From positions 429,001-493,000 of the forward strand of contig WPIO01000069.1 of assembly GCA_009760855.2 (NCBI GenBank): DNA of 64,000 nucleotides, given 5' to 3'. Shown here one piece after another: positions 42,006 to 54,610 of the stretch. Each line of letters starts with the position of its first letter. Positions within the stretch are counted from its first letter, which is position 1. A program made the position numbers and the translations under genes. The notes below the pieces were generated by a model. It ran no database searches, was not told where the DNA came from, and saw only the letters and a program-made list of their open reading frames with translations. The DNA comes from Cristatella mucedo (Eukaryota; Bryozoa; Phylactolaemata; Cristatellidae).

Positions 42006-42598
42006 CTAGTGTTGCGCTTGCGAAGGCGGCGGCGGCAGCATGTTTTCCGACCGAGCGCTCGTCATCTCTGCAACTGCTTCTTCTTCTTCCTTTTCGGGAT
42101 CCGACGACACGCTGGTCAGCGTCATTCGCCTTTCAGTTGAGCGTGATCGCCCGCTTGCCCGGATCTTCTTGAGAGTTGAGCCGTAGGTAGAGGCATACCT
42201 GGAGCTTCGCATCGAGGCAGCCTCACTTTCGGAGCACAGGCTGGTTACCGACGACGCCTGCGTCGGCATGTAGCCGCAGGAGGACAGCAGTAGCCGCAGC
42301 TGCTCCAGCGTCTGCCTTGAAACGGCGCTGGAGGTCGTAGCCGGTCGACCAGCAGTGCCGTCGAGACCAGCGCCGCCGAACTCCATGGCGCATCCGGCTT
42401 CTCTGCACGCGTCCTTATCCGGTCGACTAGACCAGACTCCGACGATGTCAGTCCGCGTCAAAGTCGACGCTTCGCCGGACGATTCGTGCCGGCGCTGCAA
42501 GCTCCGAACTAGCATTATCGTCGCGACCACTGTAGGCGGGATGACGCAGATTACAGTTATTATAGACATTTCGAAGAACGGCGCGAGGCTGCTCTTAC
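42006..42598 (-). CDS. Transmembrane and cytoplasmic-tail last exon
   Basis: The acceptor GATTTTAG is followed in phase 1 by KSSLAPFFEMSIITVICVI and PPTVVATIMLVRSLQRR: a hydrophobic helix closed by basic residues, giving a type I membrane topology. A tail of about 165 residues follows. It is rich in Ser/Thr/Arg (SSVTSLCSESEAASMRSSRY, ASTYGSTLKKIR) with an acidic stretch (EKEEEEA) and a PPPPSQAQH end before TAG at 42006-42008. There are two Tyr in RYASTYG but no ITAM or ITIM. The region is GC-richer than its flanks, as expected for coding sequence. Confidence 0.75.
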
Positions 42599-45500
42599 CT
42601 AAAATCGGGGAAACCAAAGAGATGGCAAATGTTCACCATTCAATAAACTTCGCCAGCTGCAGTGTTCGCGAATAGAACGACAGCTTGGCATCATTGTACC
42701 TTTGCACTAGAACAAGAAACTTTCGACGGCTCCAATGACATTTACCAGTAGCCCGCTCCGCTTAAATCTAATATTTATATAGCTTCAGCTCGTCCCTTAC
42801 AGAATATGCTGTTCGTGGCAATCTATCTTATTCAACATTAAATAGATAACATGCATTTTTAGTGCCTCTCGCATCTAGCTTGTCCATCCAGCCGGGCCAC
42901 CATGCTAGTCCAATCTGTAATGCTATGCCCTTCCTTTCCAGGTAGCCCATTCGAGTATGTGGCACTATAGAGGCAGGAGGACACTGTAATGATTTATCGG
43001 TGGCTAGGAAGAACGCCGTCCGGCGATTCATAGTAAAAAGGCCAGGACGCTAGTGTTTTCTCGATTGCTCCACGCGCAGGTTCGCGGTACGACAGTAGTC
43101 TTTAGCTGTCGCACTCTTCGAGGCACTTATCCGTCGGCGAGCCAGGTGGCAGCGGCAGAGTCAGCCAGGAGCTTGACATGTGGCAGCTAGTAAACCTTAG
43201 TTTGCGAGTTCCGATCCCGTCAGGTAGTATCCAGTTACCATGTCACACATAGCTAAGTGTTGTTCGGACTCAAAAAAATGTTGAGGTAAGGCCTTCTAGT
43301 ATTTATCAACGTCCTCGGACCATTCCAAAATTACGTAGGCAAAAAGAGAATTTAAACAGCAACATAAGTCAACAACCCCTATCATAGCTCTTCCCAAGCC
43401 TCCTCAAAAACTTTTCTGCCAGATAGAGGGGAACCAATCGAACATGAAAATCTTTTTTGGATACTCAGTTGCTTCACTCTAGTAGAGTAGCGGAAAACAG
43501 ATTAAGGCGAAACATGGAATCAGCTTCGACGTGGTTTTCTGCAGCAAGCTCTGACTGCCGAACCCTATAATCCTAAGGTGGCCGGAACTCTATTCGTTGT
43601 CCACCATTCCTGACAGTTGAGTAGTACTATTCTTGTGCAGACTGTAAGGCCATTCTATTCGTGATGCCGCAGCTCAGGCCAATTCCAGCAGATCATTGGT
43701 AATTTTTAATAATAATGGTAATAATGCATTTGATATAGCGCCCTCAGAGAGCTCAATCTCTTTCTAGGCGCTTTACATTTGCTGCACATGAAGCACGATC
43801 GAATGTTTAATGGTAGCATGTTCAATAAGCAGCAAGAATAATACGGTTAGGGGTGTCATGCACAGGGTCGGAATGCAAGTCTTGTAAGAGGCAGCCTGCA
43901 CAACGCCACCAAGCATAAGCTCATAAAGGAAAAATCGTAGGGACCCACTAAATGCGTTTTTATCTGGCAAGTATCCGAATGCCGTAGATAACGCGAATGC
44001 GAGTGGTGCCACTGAGCGCCTTAGTAAATGTGCCATATTACATCTCTGCGACAGCAGCTGAGCTTCAGCCTCATGCAAGATGGCGCAAGGCCCCGGGCAA
44101 GTTGCTTTTTTCGCTGGTCTCAGTATACAAGGGCGTGTCTCAATGACGAGCACTTTCGAAAGTGTTCTCTAGCTTGTAATGTCGGAAACGTTGCTTTAGG
44201 GTTTGAGAATTATTCGGTAACCTACATGTATCTGCCGTCGGTCTATGCAATTAAAATCACTTCCGAGAAGCCTGAACAATGGCAAGCACGGAGACAATGA
44301 ACAAGAGTCTTATAATTTCTGGATATCTAACCATTCGATCCACCAACAGCATCTCAGATTGATAGAAATCTTATCTCACTGTATTTATTCCGGTCGCGAT
44401 CATTGAGAAGAGGGATAATATGAGGTCAATTTATGCCTACTGTTGCAACGTATGTGAAGTGCCTAAAATGGATTGTGTTCTATAATGTCGCTATATCAAG
44501 CGTGTTGTTACTATTGTTATCACTGCTTGACAGGCTTAATTACAGGCTTGCTAGGTCTTTCTTATCTTAAATTTTTATGCTTGAAAAAATGAAAGACGAC
44601 TACTGTGGGGCTTTTTGTAAGTTAAAGGCCTGTTGACTCAGCCAAACCTCTTGCCCTTTTAAAACCCCTAATATCGTACGGCTTTCATTGACGGAGGTTT
44701 TCACTTCTTTCAGATGGCTGCGAGTTGGTTTTGACGTGACATGAGCTCGCTCACTCGCTAACGCATAGTTCTTAACTCAAGTCGGACGTTAACTCGAACA
44801 GGAACTCCAGTTGGCTGTGAATCAGGAACGCTATGCTCCAATTGGCTAGTGCCTTGCATGTCTGACTCATAGCAGTAGTAAAGCTGCGCTCTGACTCGCT
44901 TGCCAAGGTCGGGGGGGGGGGCGCCATCTTGCAGCGCGACGGAAATGTTTCGCTACGGATAGCCTATGGACCGGCGCGATCGATAGCATAGCGATGAAAC
45001 GCTCTTAATGGGCCTAGATAAAGAGGTTGGGCTAATGTAGCCTCACTGGAGAAAGTTTTCAGCTCAGACTTAGTCTGAACGTCTTGAGAACCTGTTTAAT
45101 AATAATTTTAGTAAAATTGATTCAGCCCCCTCAGAGAACTCCATCTCGTTCTAGGCGCTTTACATTTGCTGCAAAAGAAGCACGGGTGGGGGACAGGCAC
45201 AGTTTCAGCATACAAGTGCGGTTAGTGGCAGCATGCACACAGTGTCATCACGCATAAGCACGTAAAGGTTGAATTATGAGGACCCACTAAATGCTGTGAT
45301 AAGTAGGTAGTTTTTAGTTTCTTTTTAAATGGGGTCAAGTCAGGAGATGTCGTAACGCAAGTCGGGAGAGTTCCAGGCTTGAGAACCATACGAACTGAAG
45401 GTATTGTCTTCAAATGATTTGAGGTTTGTACGAGGTAGAGCTAAGCAGTTAGACTCCTAAAAGTGGTGGTACGATATTTAGCCTGGTGAGGGAGTACATC

Positions 45501-48500
45501 TGACAGGTAGATTGGAGCCAAAGAATAAAGGAACCTAAAGGTGAGCGATAAAACTTTAAAGTCAACGGGTTTCTTGAGTGGGAGCTAGTGCTGGGTCGGT
45601 AAGATGGGATGTGATGTGACAACTGCGATGCTCGCGACAGACAAGCCTAGCTACAGAGTTTCACTTTGGGACATGACACATGGATTTCGTGCAGATTCAA
45701 CAAGAGAAATGCTGGCAGCGCCGATTTTTAGCAAGATTTTTCCAATTTCGGAATCACACTCGGTTTACCCATAACGAGTAAGTTGGTTTTATCATCATTC
45801 AATTAAGGAAAGTTGGCTACCATCAATGTGCGGATGTCATCGATACAAGCACAAGGAAGTTGAGAGAAACCAACGTGCTGGAGGGCTGGCAGGGATCGAA
45901 GCAAAACTAAAACTGAATGTCATCCGCATAAAAGTGAAAGCTTAGATTGTGCTTGGCAATCATAGGCAAGGGAGAGCATAAACCACGAAAAGAACTGGGC
46001 CAAGCAAGAAGCCCTGAGGTACCTCTTATTTCAGAGGTTCCTTGGATGATCTTTTTCGATTCACATCAATACTCTGGAGTCTTCCACTAAGATATTACTT
46101 GAACCAATTCAGAGCGGTGCCAGTGATTCCCAAGCGAGATGGCAAGCACTCAAGCAGGACTTAGTGATCGATAGCATAAAAAGCTGCCGAAAGATCGAGC
46201 GAAACAAGCAGAGATACTCCACCTAAGTCTGCATTCTTAAGAAGGTCGTTATCCACCCGATGCAATGGTGACTTAACTGAGTGGCTATTTCTGAAACGTG
46301 ACTGGAACGTATTAGCTACGCGTACAGATTCAATACATAAGTTAAGCTGGTGTACCATTTCTCGACCCAGTGTTTGCGATAGGAACGGTTGAAGAGAGAC
46401 AGGGAAGACGTTAGTCAAGTTCTCTTGGTGTAGTGCTGCTTTCTGGTGTAGTGGTTATGTATTAAATCTTCAAATTCAGGCAGCTGTTAACGAAGCAAAG
46501 TAAAAGAGCGAATATCTTGATAAAACAGCCTCATTTATTTAGCTGCAGAGGAGCAATAGTGAACTTACTCTCACACGTTTAGACACTGATTGCTTCTAGG
46601 ACCCGAGACCCAGGGAGTATCTCTTGCTTGAATGATTCAGGTTCATTTACAATAACATGTAAAGTATATTAGAAATTCAAGGTTAACTTTTATGAGCCTC
46701 TACTATCACACTTGAGTGGAAGTTGGATGGTTTGGGCATCAAGTTAAAAGTCGAAAACTACTAGCTTTCAAAATACAGCGCTCTAACTTAACACGTTCTT
46801 TTCACAACATATGCGTATCTCTATTTTCTCGCTCCTGTAATATGGTTTAATCAAAGTCTCAGTCCTGCTAGGCACCGTACCGCAAGCTCCTCTGACTAAT
46901 GAGTCTGAGGTATGCCTCAAACAAACCTCAAATCAATGCCTTCAGTCACATCTTCATTCTATATGGTAGAATATTGCACGCGTTTTGCACTGGTGCAGCT
47001 ATATCACTGGACTTAAAGAAGTTTAAAAAGAAGTTTAAAACTTACTGGATTCTTACTGAAATGGCTAGGTCCTTGCAAACTGACCTATGGTTGTTTAAGC
47101 GTGCTAATGCAGTGCCTGTCATCACTACCTTCTTAACACGCTTTTCTGAATCACTTCTAAAGTGCCTATAATCGATTTTATTTACTGACGGCAATACCAA
47201 TGTTGTTTACTAAATGTTTAGTGAACGTTACAGTTCACGGAGAGTGCCTAGAAAAAACTTCATTTTCGGAGTTCTTGATTCAAATGTATAATTAATAAAT
47301 TATCATTGTCATTACCAAGACAGTCAATTAGAGGAGCATCTCAAGTACGGTGATATGTAAGCGTTCTTGGTACCAGAAGTAGTTAATGTACACCGGAGGT
47401 AAAAATTGTTTTTCTCTTTCTCCTGCCCGCCATAGTTTCGGCCTCTCCCTGGGCCTTCCTAAAACCAGCTGCAAAGCCGATAAATGGGAAAGAATTTAGT
47501 GGGACTGGGGCTCAAGAAAAACTGTGCGGAGCCCCCTAAAATGTATAAAGTGGTATTCGAAACAACGTTCTGTATTGTGACACTAGAGCTTTGCCCAAGC
47601 CTTTTAAAGTGATGACACAGTTCGTCAATGCAAATAACATTTATCAGCAGGATTTACTCTAAAGGCTTATTCTTAGCAAAGATCCCAAACTATGTCCCAC
47701 TCGCTATTTTAAATTTCCCTCCATCCTTCTATCAATTAGCATAACAGTTTTCCAAAGGTGGCTTTAATAAATCAGCAAGCGCAGTTTTATCTTTTATTTA
47801 CATATGTCCATAAGCCATGTGAGTTAGAAATTATACACATGTTTAAATAAAAATGTGCTTCACAAACAGTGCTAATACAATTTTATATACTAGATATATA
47901 TATATATATATTATAGGTAAATATTCTATAAACAAAATAAATTGTAAACCCTCAGTAAGCCAGAAGCTATAAACAAATTATAGCCTGGTGCCCGTGCCAA
48001 GCTGGCCACCTAGATTGTGAGAGCGAGTATCTTCTCGTCAAGCTTGTTAACTGGTAGAGAATGAAGCTACGACAATACATATAATCGGAACATACATACA
48101 TACCGGTAAATACAGTTGCAATCTTGATGCCTTCAAGCTATAGCTTTCTGGGCTGTTAGAGCAACCACATTAGTAGGTACATCTGCCAGAACTATGTCAC
48201 AGAGCGCCTATCCATATAAGCCAGGAACTCTATTATAGGCAAAATTTAGGGAAATAAAACCAAGAAAGCAGTGGTAGTCAATAGCTGTGAAATAGAACCT
48301 CGTAACAGCATGCAGGCGATGGTTGCGAAGGTTAGCTCAACATTAGACAGTAGTCCAAGAATTATAAACAACTACTACAACTGAGTGGAGTCTGCCTGCT
48401 TAATTCCGCTAATTTTTCTGGTCGAAGTAATTGGTAATGCTACTAAAACTCTGGGTGAAAAAACAGTGGTAGAAGTGCCAATGCGTGAGTTGCATGCTCT

Positions 48501-51500
48501 AATTGAAATAAGATCCTTCCTCCCGTCATCCTATTGTTTAAATGTGCGACAGCAAGGACTCAGCGTGCTGCATGAACACAAATGCGTCTGAGATCACTTC
48601 AATTAAATTTAATTGATTTAGATTTAGCTTGGATTATTTTGTAGTCAGAGAAATGTCTTCGCCACTGTCAATAAAACAGGTGAGGCAGCAGTATTTACCT
48701 CTCCAGTTAACATAAAAAATAGCTGTGACGGACATTGTGATACTGGTATATCTGTAAATGCATCGACAGACAAACTGACGGTTTAAGGCGTTTTCGTAGT
48801 ATAAGTCTGATTCGGAACTCAATTTCTTTCCCCTGGATGGAGGGCCATAAGCAGTCGAAGAAGTGAAATCAAACCTCTCGCAATCCTTCTCCTGGATGGC
48901 TGGATTGCTGTCGAAAACATTACATTTCAACTGGAAATTCTTGCTTTCGGTGAGAATATTTTTAGTTTTTTCAGGAAAATCTATAAACAGACAAAAATAT
49001 GCTATCCTACCTATTTTGTAATATGCTAAAATGTCAACAGTTTCTAGTGTCAAATTTTTAATAATGACAACTGGAATTTTAAAAGAATTGTGAGCCCAAC
49101 TCGTAAAAATGCTAGCATTCATGAAGACACGCGACTCATGTCATAAACAGCGTCTATATTTTAAGGTCACACAAACTATGCTTTGATTGCTTTTTCAAAT
49201 TGATTTCATTCGTAAAGAAGCCAGGCATTTTTATTGCAAAGGCATGGCTCTAGTAACCGTTCTTTATTATTGCTGCCATACAAGTTTACTGTAACTGTAG
49301 CCTGATTAAGTGAAGGCCACAGCTTTTCACACCAAATGATTCGCTAAAGCTAGGCCAATTTATGAATTCATCTAAGGATACTTTTCAAGACTGGTTTTTT
49401 GGGGTCGATAGTAAGGCTTCCCAGTTTAAATCGCATCGTAGGATTTTGTATCGATCTAGGAAGCTCGATTAACTTAAATACCTTGTCTAGAGGAGCTGCC
49501 AAAATAAGGATTAATTTTAGAAAAAATGGCTCAACTTGCTGCCACTGCTTATGATAATTTAAATCTCTTACAATATGTAGATTAAATATTTGTGCAGTAA
49601 TTTAGAAATATGGCTAAAGGCACAGATGATATATGTATACATACATATTTATTGTTTCTTTAGCATGACAACTAATTTGATTCTGCTGCTACATTTAAAG
49701 GGTTTCCAGAATAAAAACAGTGCTCTTGTAGGCTGCTATGGTTAAAATATGTATTGTTTATGATTGATTCAATAACTACGCACAGCCTTTGGAAGATTAA
49801 CTTTCTTAAACTGTCAAGTTTTGATACTTTCAGCTCAGGAAATTAACCAACATCAGGCTTTCTTTAGACAGAATTACTTCAACAAAAATAGTTCACACGA
49901 TTCTGACAAAGGGACTTAAATAATTTACCTCACTTTATTCAGATTTATTTCCGGAGCACCTAAAATTGAAGCTGGTGCCAACCTTATGTACTCGGCTGAT
50001 CTGTCGTCAAAAGGATCGCTGTCTCACTATAAAAAATATTTGCCGTGCTGGTCTGGCATACAGGTTAAGGTGCTTGCGAAGACCCCGGCCTAGCTGATGT
50101 TGTGGGCTCGAGCCCCGTAGCATACGCCAAGCATCTGAATAGAGATTAAGTTCTCGTAAAGCGGTGTGAAAATAGATTACATAAATATATGTGTGTGTGT
50201 GTGCGCACGCGCCTGCGTGCCTGCTTGTGTGTTTAAGCTTTATTGGCTACCCGTTAGGCATTGAATTGTCTTCACGATCCAGGTTACACTGACCAGTCTC
50301 TTTTTTCCTGTAATAAGCTACTCCTACGCTGCACTCTGGCTCACTGGTCAATCTTAAGGTTAAAACACGTTGCTCGAACTATCCAACTATCCAGCCTACC
50401 CATCCAAAGTCCTTGCTTCTTCAATTTACTCCTCGGTGTAATATATGCACCTCTGGATCTAGTTAACTTGCTGTCCTTCTTAATAAATTGAAATCATTCG
50501 GTGATCGAGCTCTAAGCTCGACCTCATGAAAAGTTTTGAAGTCACTTCCTCCCATGTTCACCAAGTCTCAGCCCAGCGGTAATAAGCTCGCAAGCCACGA
50601 CCAAAAGTGCATGCTCCAGCTCTTTACTGGGCCATTCTACATTGGCAACTGCAACAAAGGCACGAACCCCGGACTATTTAATCAGCTAACAATTTCTTTA
50701 CTTCGTTAACCCTAATCTGCTTGGTATATTTTGAGTCTCAGGTAAAAACATGCATGCATGTGTTAGCTCCACAATATCGCCAGTTAAATTGTCATTTTTT
50801 CTTCAGGTCTTAGGTTGGGTAAATGCCCACGATCTGGTGCATGTTACCAGCCAGTTGAGGGCATCAAGTGTCTTAATGCTTGCATCAGAATTCCGGATTA
50901 TTACCAACTATCAGAGCAAAGCAAAATAGTCTGGCTCCCTTAACGGTCAGCCATGGAGCTGAAATCACCTGTTACACTGTTTAGCTTAAGGAACTGGTTA
51001 GGCACGCATGAGAAAATGCCTAGCAAATAGGAACTCTTTTAATTATAGCTTATATTTATTTTGATGGTTTCAATGAGAAGCACAGCTGTGTTTTCAGTAC
51101 AAATGTGATGCATATCTGTAGGTCTGTAATTAAATGGCAAAAAAGTCACAAAGACTATGTCGGTATTATGCAGAAGAGTTTTATTTTGCACACTCCTAAA
51201 CCTAAGCGGTTTTTCTATGATCTTGCTTGGCTGAACAGACATGATAGCGACAAGTATCTGTCTGCCTAGCCTCATCAGCTGAAGAAAATTCCACAGTTTG
51301 GGTTGTACTAAAAAGCTGACCACTAATGCGCGCCAAATATTCCGCCTACGCCGCCTAATGGTATCGGCTCATGCATTTTCCATGAGCCTCAAATCAAGGT
51401 CCAATGCATAAGCATCGCCCAAGTTTCGTCAAAAATTACTTCGCAGGTCTGAAAGTTGTCTGAGAGGCCTTATCTTGCTGCAATTTGTAATGATCGCCAA

Positions 51501-54144
51501 GAAAAGTAATCGAGCTTTGCATTACAACCTTCTCGACCCTTACTAACTTGATCAGTGCCCTTCATGGACAAAAATGTACACAAAAATGTATCAAAACTAT
51601 ATGTAAATTAAAAGTATTCCTAGGTTTCTTTTAGAAACTTCTACCCTAGATTCATTCCAGTAGCGATCGCTCCCTCACTACTGTGCTCGAGGCCGATAGT
51701 AATCTTATCTTGTTAAGAAAGCAGGACCGTGTAGTTAGAGATAGCATACCTAGTGCCAGAACGCATACGGATACATATGTATAGCACACGTAGAAACGAT
51801 TCAACGAAAGGCTTGAGGATGAGGAATAGGCGAGTTTTTGGCTTCATTTTAGTGTCGCTAAGTCAGGCTATTCCGCCAACGTGGTCAGTAATTACTTCAA
51901 TACTTACGGAGCATATGAAGTGACGGCACTGGAATTAGAGGTTAGATCAAGTCAACGATCATTAACGTACGCCAGAAGAGTGCGATGCCCGGCCTGCTAG
52001 CGGCTTGGTTCTGAAAAGAAGACTGCAGATGGAGTTCGAAGGGAGCCCAACAAGATTGGCTGAACCTTGTAGTCGAGGCACTGCGTGCTTTTGAGCCAGT
52101 GGAGCTCGACGAGGAGTGGCAGTGGCCACGCCACTGAGAGTGGCAGTGGCCACGCCACTGCCACTCTCACGACACACAAGCCTCACTGCGGTTTTTCACC
52201 AAATTTACCCGCCCGATTGCACAGGACGAAAGGCCAGTAAGTATACAGCCGTAGCAGTTGAATGCCAGGCCTCACCACCACCTGATCTGGTATTGAAAAA
52301 ATTACTTGCTCAAAGCACAACACGGCTACCTGATTGTAGTTTACCAATGCACGCAAGTATAGTGTCAATCGCTGACTCGCTTAAGTTATTTATCACATTC
52401 TTTGATAATGATGATACAATGATCTGTGTGGCTAAATGAGTTGGCTACAGCTGCCCCCATAAAAGGCAAGCAGTGTTAATGAGTAGTCATTATTGCAGAG
52501 GATGCTAAAAAAGATGCTTGTATAACCTTTCAAGTCTTAAAACGCACCTTTTGATTTAAGCAATTGTTGGGTCTTTGTTATTCGCCCTTCTTGCGCATGT
52601 GCCCGCTTACACTGGGCCTGCTACTTGAGGGTGTTGCGACAAAAATTTGGTAAGGCTTAATATGCAGAATCTGTAAAATGCCTTGAAAAAGATTCAGTTA
52701 TCTGAGAGCACTACGCAAATTATGAGTCATACGACTGCTGTAGCTTCAGACGGCTTAAATTTTTGCCAAAAGCTACAGTATTTATAAACTGGCTAATTTA
52801 CACATTGACTGCTTGTCTACCAATTCCATTTCAATTTTTGCGATTACTTCGCAATTTGTTTTCAGTTTTGCTTCAGAGATATTTAATAGTTAAACAATCA
52901 GCTGGTATCTAATTGGATTTACAAGAATGTAACAGCCCATGCGAGTATCTATGTGACCGACGGAGGTTTTTATTATATGAACATTTGAATCCTGATCCAA
53001 GTCAAAGTCTGCTGGAACCGGATGTCAGAGCCGCAACCTTGCCAATGCATATAGTGGATGTAAAACATTTCAGGTTTGTATTTGCATTTTTACTAAACCT
53101 TCGGACAAGATAGAACTGCCACTGCTAATTAAAGCGAAAATGATGTCAGTATAACGCTACTTTTCTTAATTGAAATCGGTTAGCCACGAAGCGAAGTCTT
53201 TGTATAGCTTTAAGACTAAATACATAATTATATGGATGTTGGAACACAAATGAAACCTCGGCGTGTTAGAGAATCCCGATTAATACTGCCGAAATGTTAT
53301 ACTAGTTCCTAACTTTAAAAGACTTGAATTGTAATGTAATTTAGGTGAAAATTCTAAATCATGCTAAATCATGTCAGATGCGCTCTGGCATTCTGACATC
53401 GAGGTGGTAGCTTCGCTCAGCCCTGTTCACTAGGCAGTTCCTGGTGCTCTGGCCGTCGTACGAAAACCCTTGTACCTTTGTAACTGGTGGTAGACACACC
53501 GTAACCTGCCACAGCTGTCGCGTAGACTGCCCTAGGCTTGACATGTTGAATTATAACTTGAAGGCGTAGGCGCCCTTTATTGCCTCAACCATACCCCACC
53601 GTCGGCATGACAGCGTTGCTCCGACAAGTCCGTAGCTATGCATCTTGGCAGCAGAGTCTCCGGAAATTATATTTTTCAAGAATAATGCGCTGGCGAGTCA
53701 AGACCAATCGATGAAAAACATTGCCTCGCATTTGCAGGCTAAATTATCCGTTAGGACTTATATCAGGACTCATAGGACTCATACTTTAAATACGCAAGAT
53801 TCTATAACTGAAAGTGACTATTGAATACTCACAGTATATGGTGATTAAAACAGGTGGAGAAGAAACAGGCTTCCGTAGCGAAAGGTTCGTGCTTTGGCAG
53901 CTTAGCTGTCTGCCGTTGAGAAGTCGCGTTTTTAGAAGTCGCAGCTCTCTCGCACTGTTCAGTAAAATGATTGTGTAGTTTTTGACGACGGAAGATGTTA
54001 CATTCTCTGTGAGTAGATTGCCGTTCAAGATCCAATCCGGATGTGAAGGTGGAGAGCCATAACTAGCGTCGCATGTAAACGCGAGGTAGCTTGCGTGGTC
54101 CTCGAGAGCCACTGATGTGCCATTTACATAAATTTGTGATGGAC
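42006..54144 (-). CDS. Ig-superfamily single-pass membrane protein (partial gene)
   Basis: Three minus-strand exons join in the same phase (1-1-1): 53833-54144 (Ig-like), 48699-48980 (Ig-like) and 42006-42598 (transmembrane helix, cytoplasmic tail, stop). The result is a cell-surface receptor or adhesion protein with at least two Ig domains outside and about 165 residues inside. Signal-peptide and first extracellular exons were not located. Other exons could lie in the long introns. No orthologue is recognisable by eye; nectin/CD80-like or mollusc-type Ig receptors are possible. It lies on the same strand as the transglutaminase, about 7 kb upstream of the candidate first exon. Confidence 0.7.
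42600..43705. other. Intron, no gene seen
   Basis: First part of the long intron upstream of the transmembrane exon. A tRNA-like scrap (GTTCCGATCCCGTCAGG) occurs near 43205. Confidence 0.4.
43706..43965 (-). mobile_element. LINE-A 3' UTR copy
   Basis: ATAATGCATTTGATATAGCG, CTCAATCTCTTTCTAGGCGC, then the 3' UTR to GGGACCCACTAAATGC. Truncated before the ORF. Confidence 0.85.
43966..45097. other. Intron, few features
   Basis: A decayed LINE-A tail at 44450-44525 and an 11-G run at 44911-44921. No exon recognised. Confidence 0.4.
45098..46435 (-). mobile_element. LINE-A copy reaching furthest 5'
   Basis: Decayed 3' UTR and ORF end, then an RT-region remnant. The 5'-most part (46161-46418) reads VNTFQSRF-like and VSLLVSLDLSAAFYAIDH, the conserved RT block before YADD. 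Many frame breaks; an old copy. Confidence 0.85.
46495..46580 (-). mobile_element. SINE-2 3' part
   Basis: AAACAGCCTCATTTATTTAG is the reverse complement of the SINE-2 end. The head is lost. Confidence 0.5.
46840..47310 (+). mobile_element. Degraded LINE-A copy
   Basis: GCACCGTACCGCAAGCTCC, ACAAACCTCAAATCAATGCC, TTTAAAAAGAAGTTTAAAAC and a tail remnant (GAGTGCCTAGAAAAAACTT) keep the order of the LINE-A end. Confidence 0.5.
47311..48698. other. Intron, no exon seen
   Basis: AT-rich, with a short TA run at about 47893-47912. Confidence 0.4.
48699..48980 (-). CDS. Ig-like domain exon 2 of membrane protein
   Basis: A 282-bp exon between TCTGTTTATAG and GTAAAT, phase 1-1. It reads FPEKTKNILTESKNFQLKCN, VFDSNPAIQEKDCERFDF, then NRQFVCRCIYRYTSITM and IFYVNWR. 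The pair 'FQLKCNV' and 'FVCRCIY' sits where an Ig disulphide would be, about 50 residues apart. The canonical Trp is not obvious and there are two extra cysteines, so the fold is divergent. Confidence 0.6.
48981..50044. other. Intron, no exon seen
   Basis: AT-rich intron upstream of Ig exon 2. Nothing recognised. Confidence 0.4.
50045..50235 (+). mobile_element. SINE-1 copy with GT microsatellite
   Basis: GTGCTGGTCTGGCATACAGG, GTTGTGGGCTCGAGCCCCG, TCTGAATAGAGATTAAGTTC, then a GT run at 50190-50235. Confidence 0.8.
50240..50545 (+). mobile_element. Degraded CR1-like LINE end
   Basis: GGCTACCCGTTAGGCATTG codes the WLPVRH-like motif, followed by IVFTIQVTLTSLFF. It matches the 'LHWLPV..RI.FK' block of CR1-like LINEs, but the family is unclear. 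Confidence 0.5.
50546..51124. other. Intron, no exon seen
   Basis: Nothing recognised. Confidence 0.35.
51125..51315 (-). mobile_element. LINE-B 3' end, diverged
   Basis: AAAGACTATGTCGGTATTAT, CAGAAGAGTTTTATTTTGCA, CACTCCTAAACCTAAGCGG: LINE-B order on the minus strand. Confidence 0.6.
51960..52225 (-). mobile_element. Degraded LINE-A ORF end with internal duplication
   Basis: Flanks match the LINE-A block coding '..LVCRERRSCHIT...LHWL'. In its middle a 22-bp unit (52114-52135) is repeated at 52138-52159, each with the palindromic core CAGTGGCCACGCCACTG. Confidence 0.55.
52560..52735 (+). mobile_element. LINE-A2 3' UTR and tail
   Basis: CAAAAATTTGGTAAGGCTTA, ATGCAGAATCTGTAAAATGC and a decayed tail, as at 19.3 kb. 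Confidence 0.6.
52736..53832. other. Intron, no exon seen
   Basis: Downstream intron of Ig exon 1. Nothing recognised. Confidence 0.4.
53833..54144 (-). CDS. Ig-like domain exon 1 of membrane protein
   Basis: A 312-bp exon between ATATATTTTCAG and GTGAGT, phase 1 at both ends, as is typical of one-exon Ig domains. It reads GPSQIYVNGTSVALEDHASY, LAFTCDASYGSPPSHPDWIL, NGNLLTENVTSSVVKNYTII, then the second Cys in GRQLSCQSTNLSL and VLITIY. The Cys-Trp-Cys core and several N-glycosylation sites (NGT, NVT, NYT, NLS) indicate an extracellular C2-like fold. Confidence 0.75.
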
Positions 54145-54241
54145 CTGAAAATATATATGCCAGCGGCCTTATTACTGACTGCATACATTGCTAGTTTTAA
54201 CGCGAAGCTTTTCAGAGCTGGAAACAGCCAACTTCTAACAT

Positions 54242-54388
54242 ACAATTCGTTCGTAGCAGAACTAGAGCGTAATCTCTGTTCAGGCCCCTTACCTATGCCA
54301 CGGGGCTTGAGCCCACGACATCAGTCATCAAATACATTCACCTTGATCTGGGTTGGGTTGAGCACTTCAACCGCAGGCCAAACCAGCC
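54242..54388 (-). mobile_element. SINE-1, full length, diverged
   Basis: GCTGGTTTGGCCTGCGGTTG head, GTGGGCTTGAGCCCCGTGG box B, and a decayed tail, directly upstream of Ig exon 1. Confidence 0.8.
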
Positions 54389-54489
54389 CGGCAATGGTCA
54401 CGGTCTTAGATATGTAAGATGGATGTGTAAATATGTATGAATACACATATCACTTCCTGGAGCATCTTTGGGGGGAGAAGTTCTTCTAT

Positions 54490-54610
54490 AACAATAATAA
54501 TAATGATAACCCATATATTTTAATAGTAAGACCCGGTATAGCACCCTTGAAGGACTCAATCTCTTTCTAGGCACTTAACGTATGCTGTAAAAAAAGCATG
54601 GTACACGTTC
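54490..54610 (-). mobile_element. LINE-A 3' tail only
   Basis: AAT units, AGCACCCTTGAAGGACTCAA, TCTCTTTCTAGGCACTTAAC on the plus strand. Confidence 0.65.
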
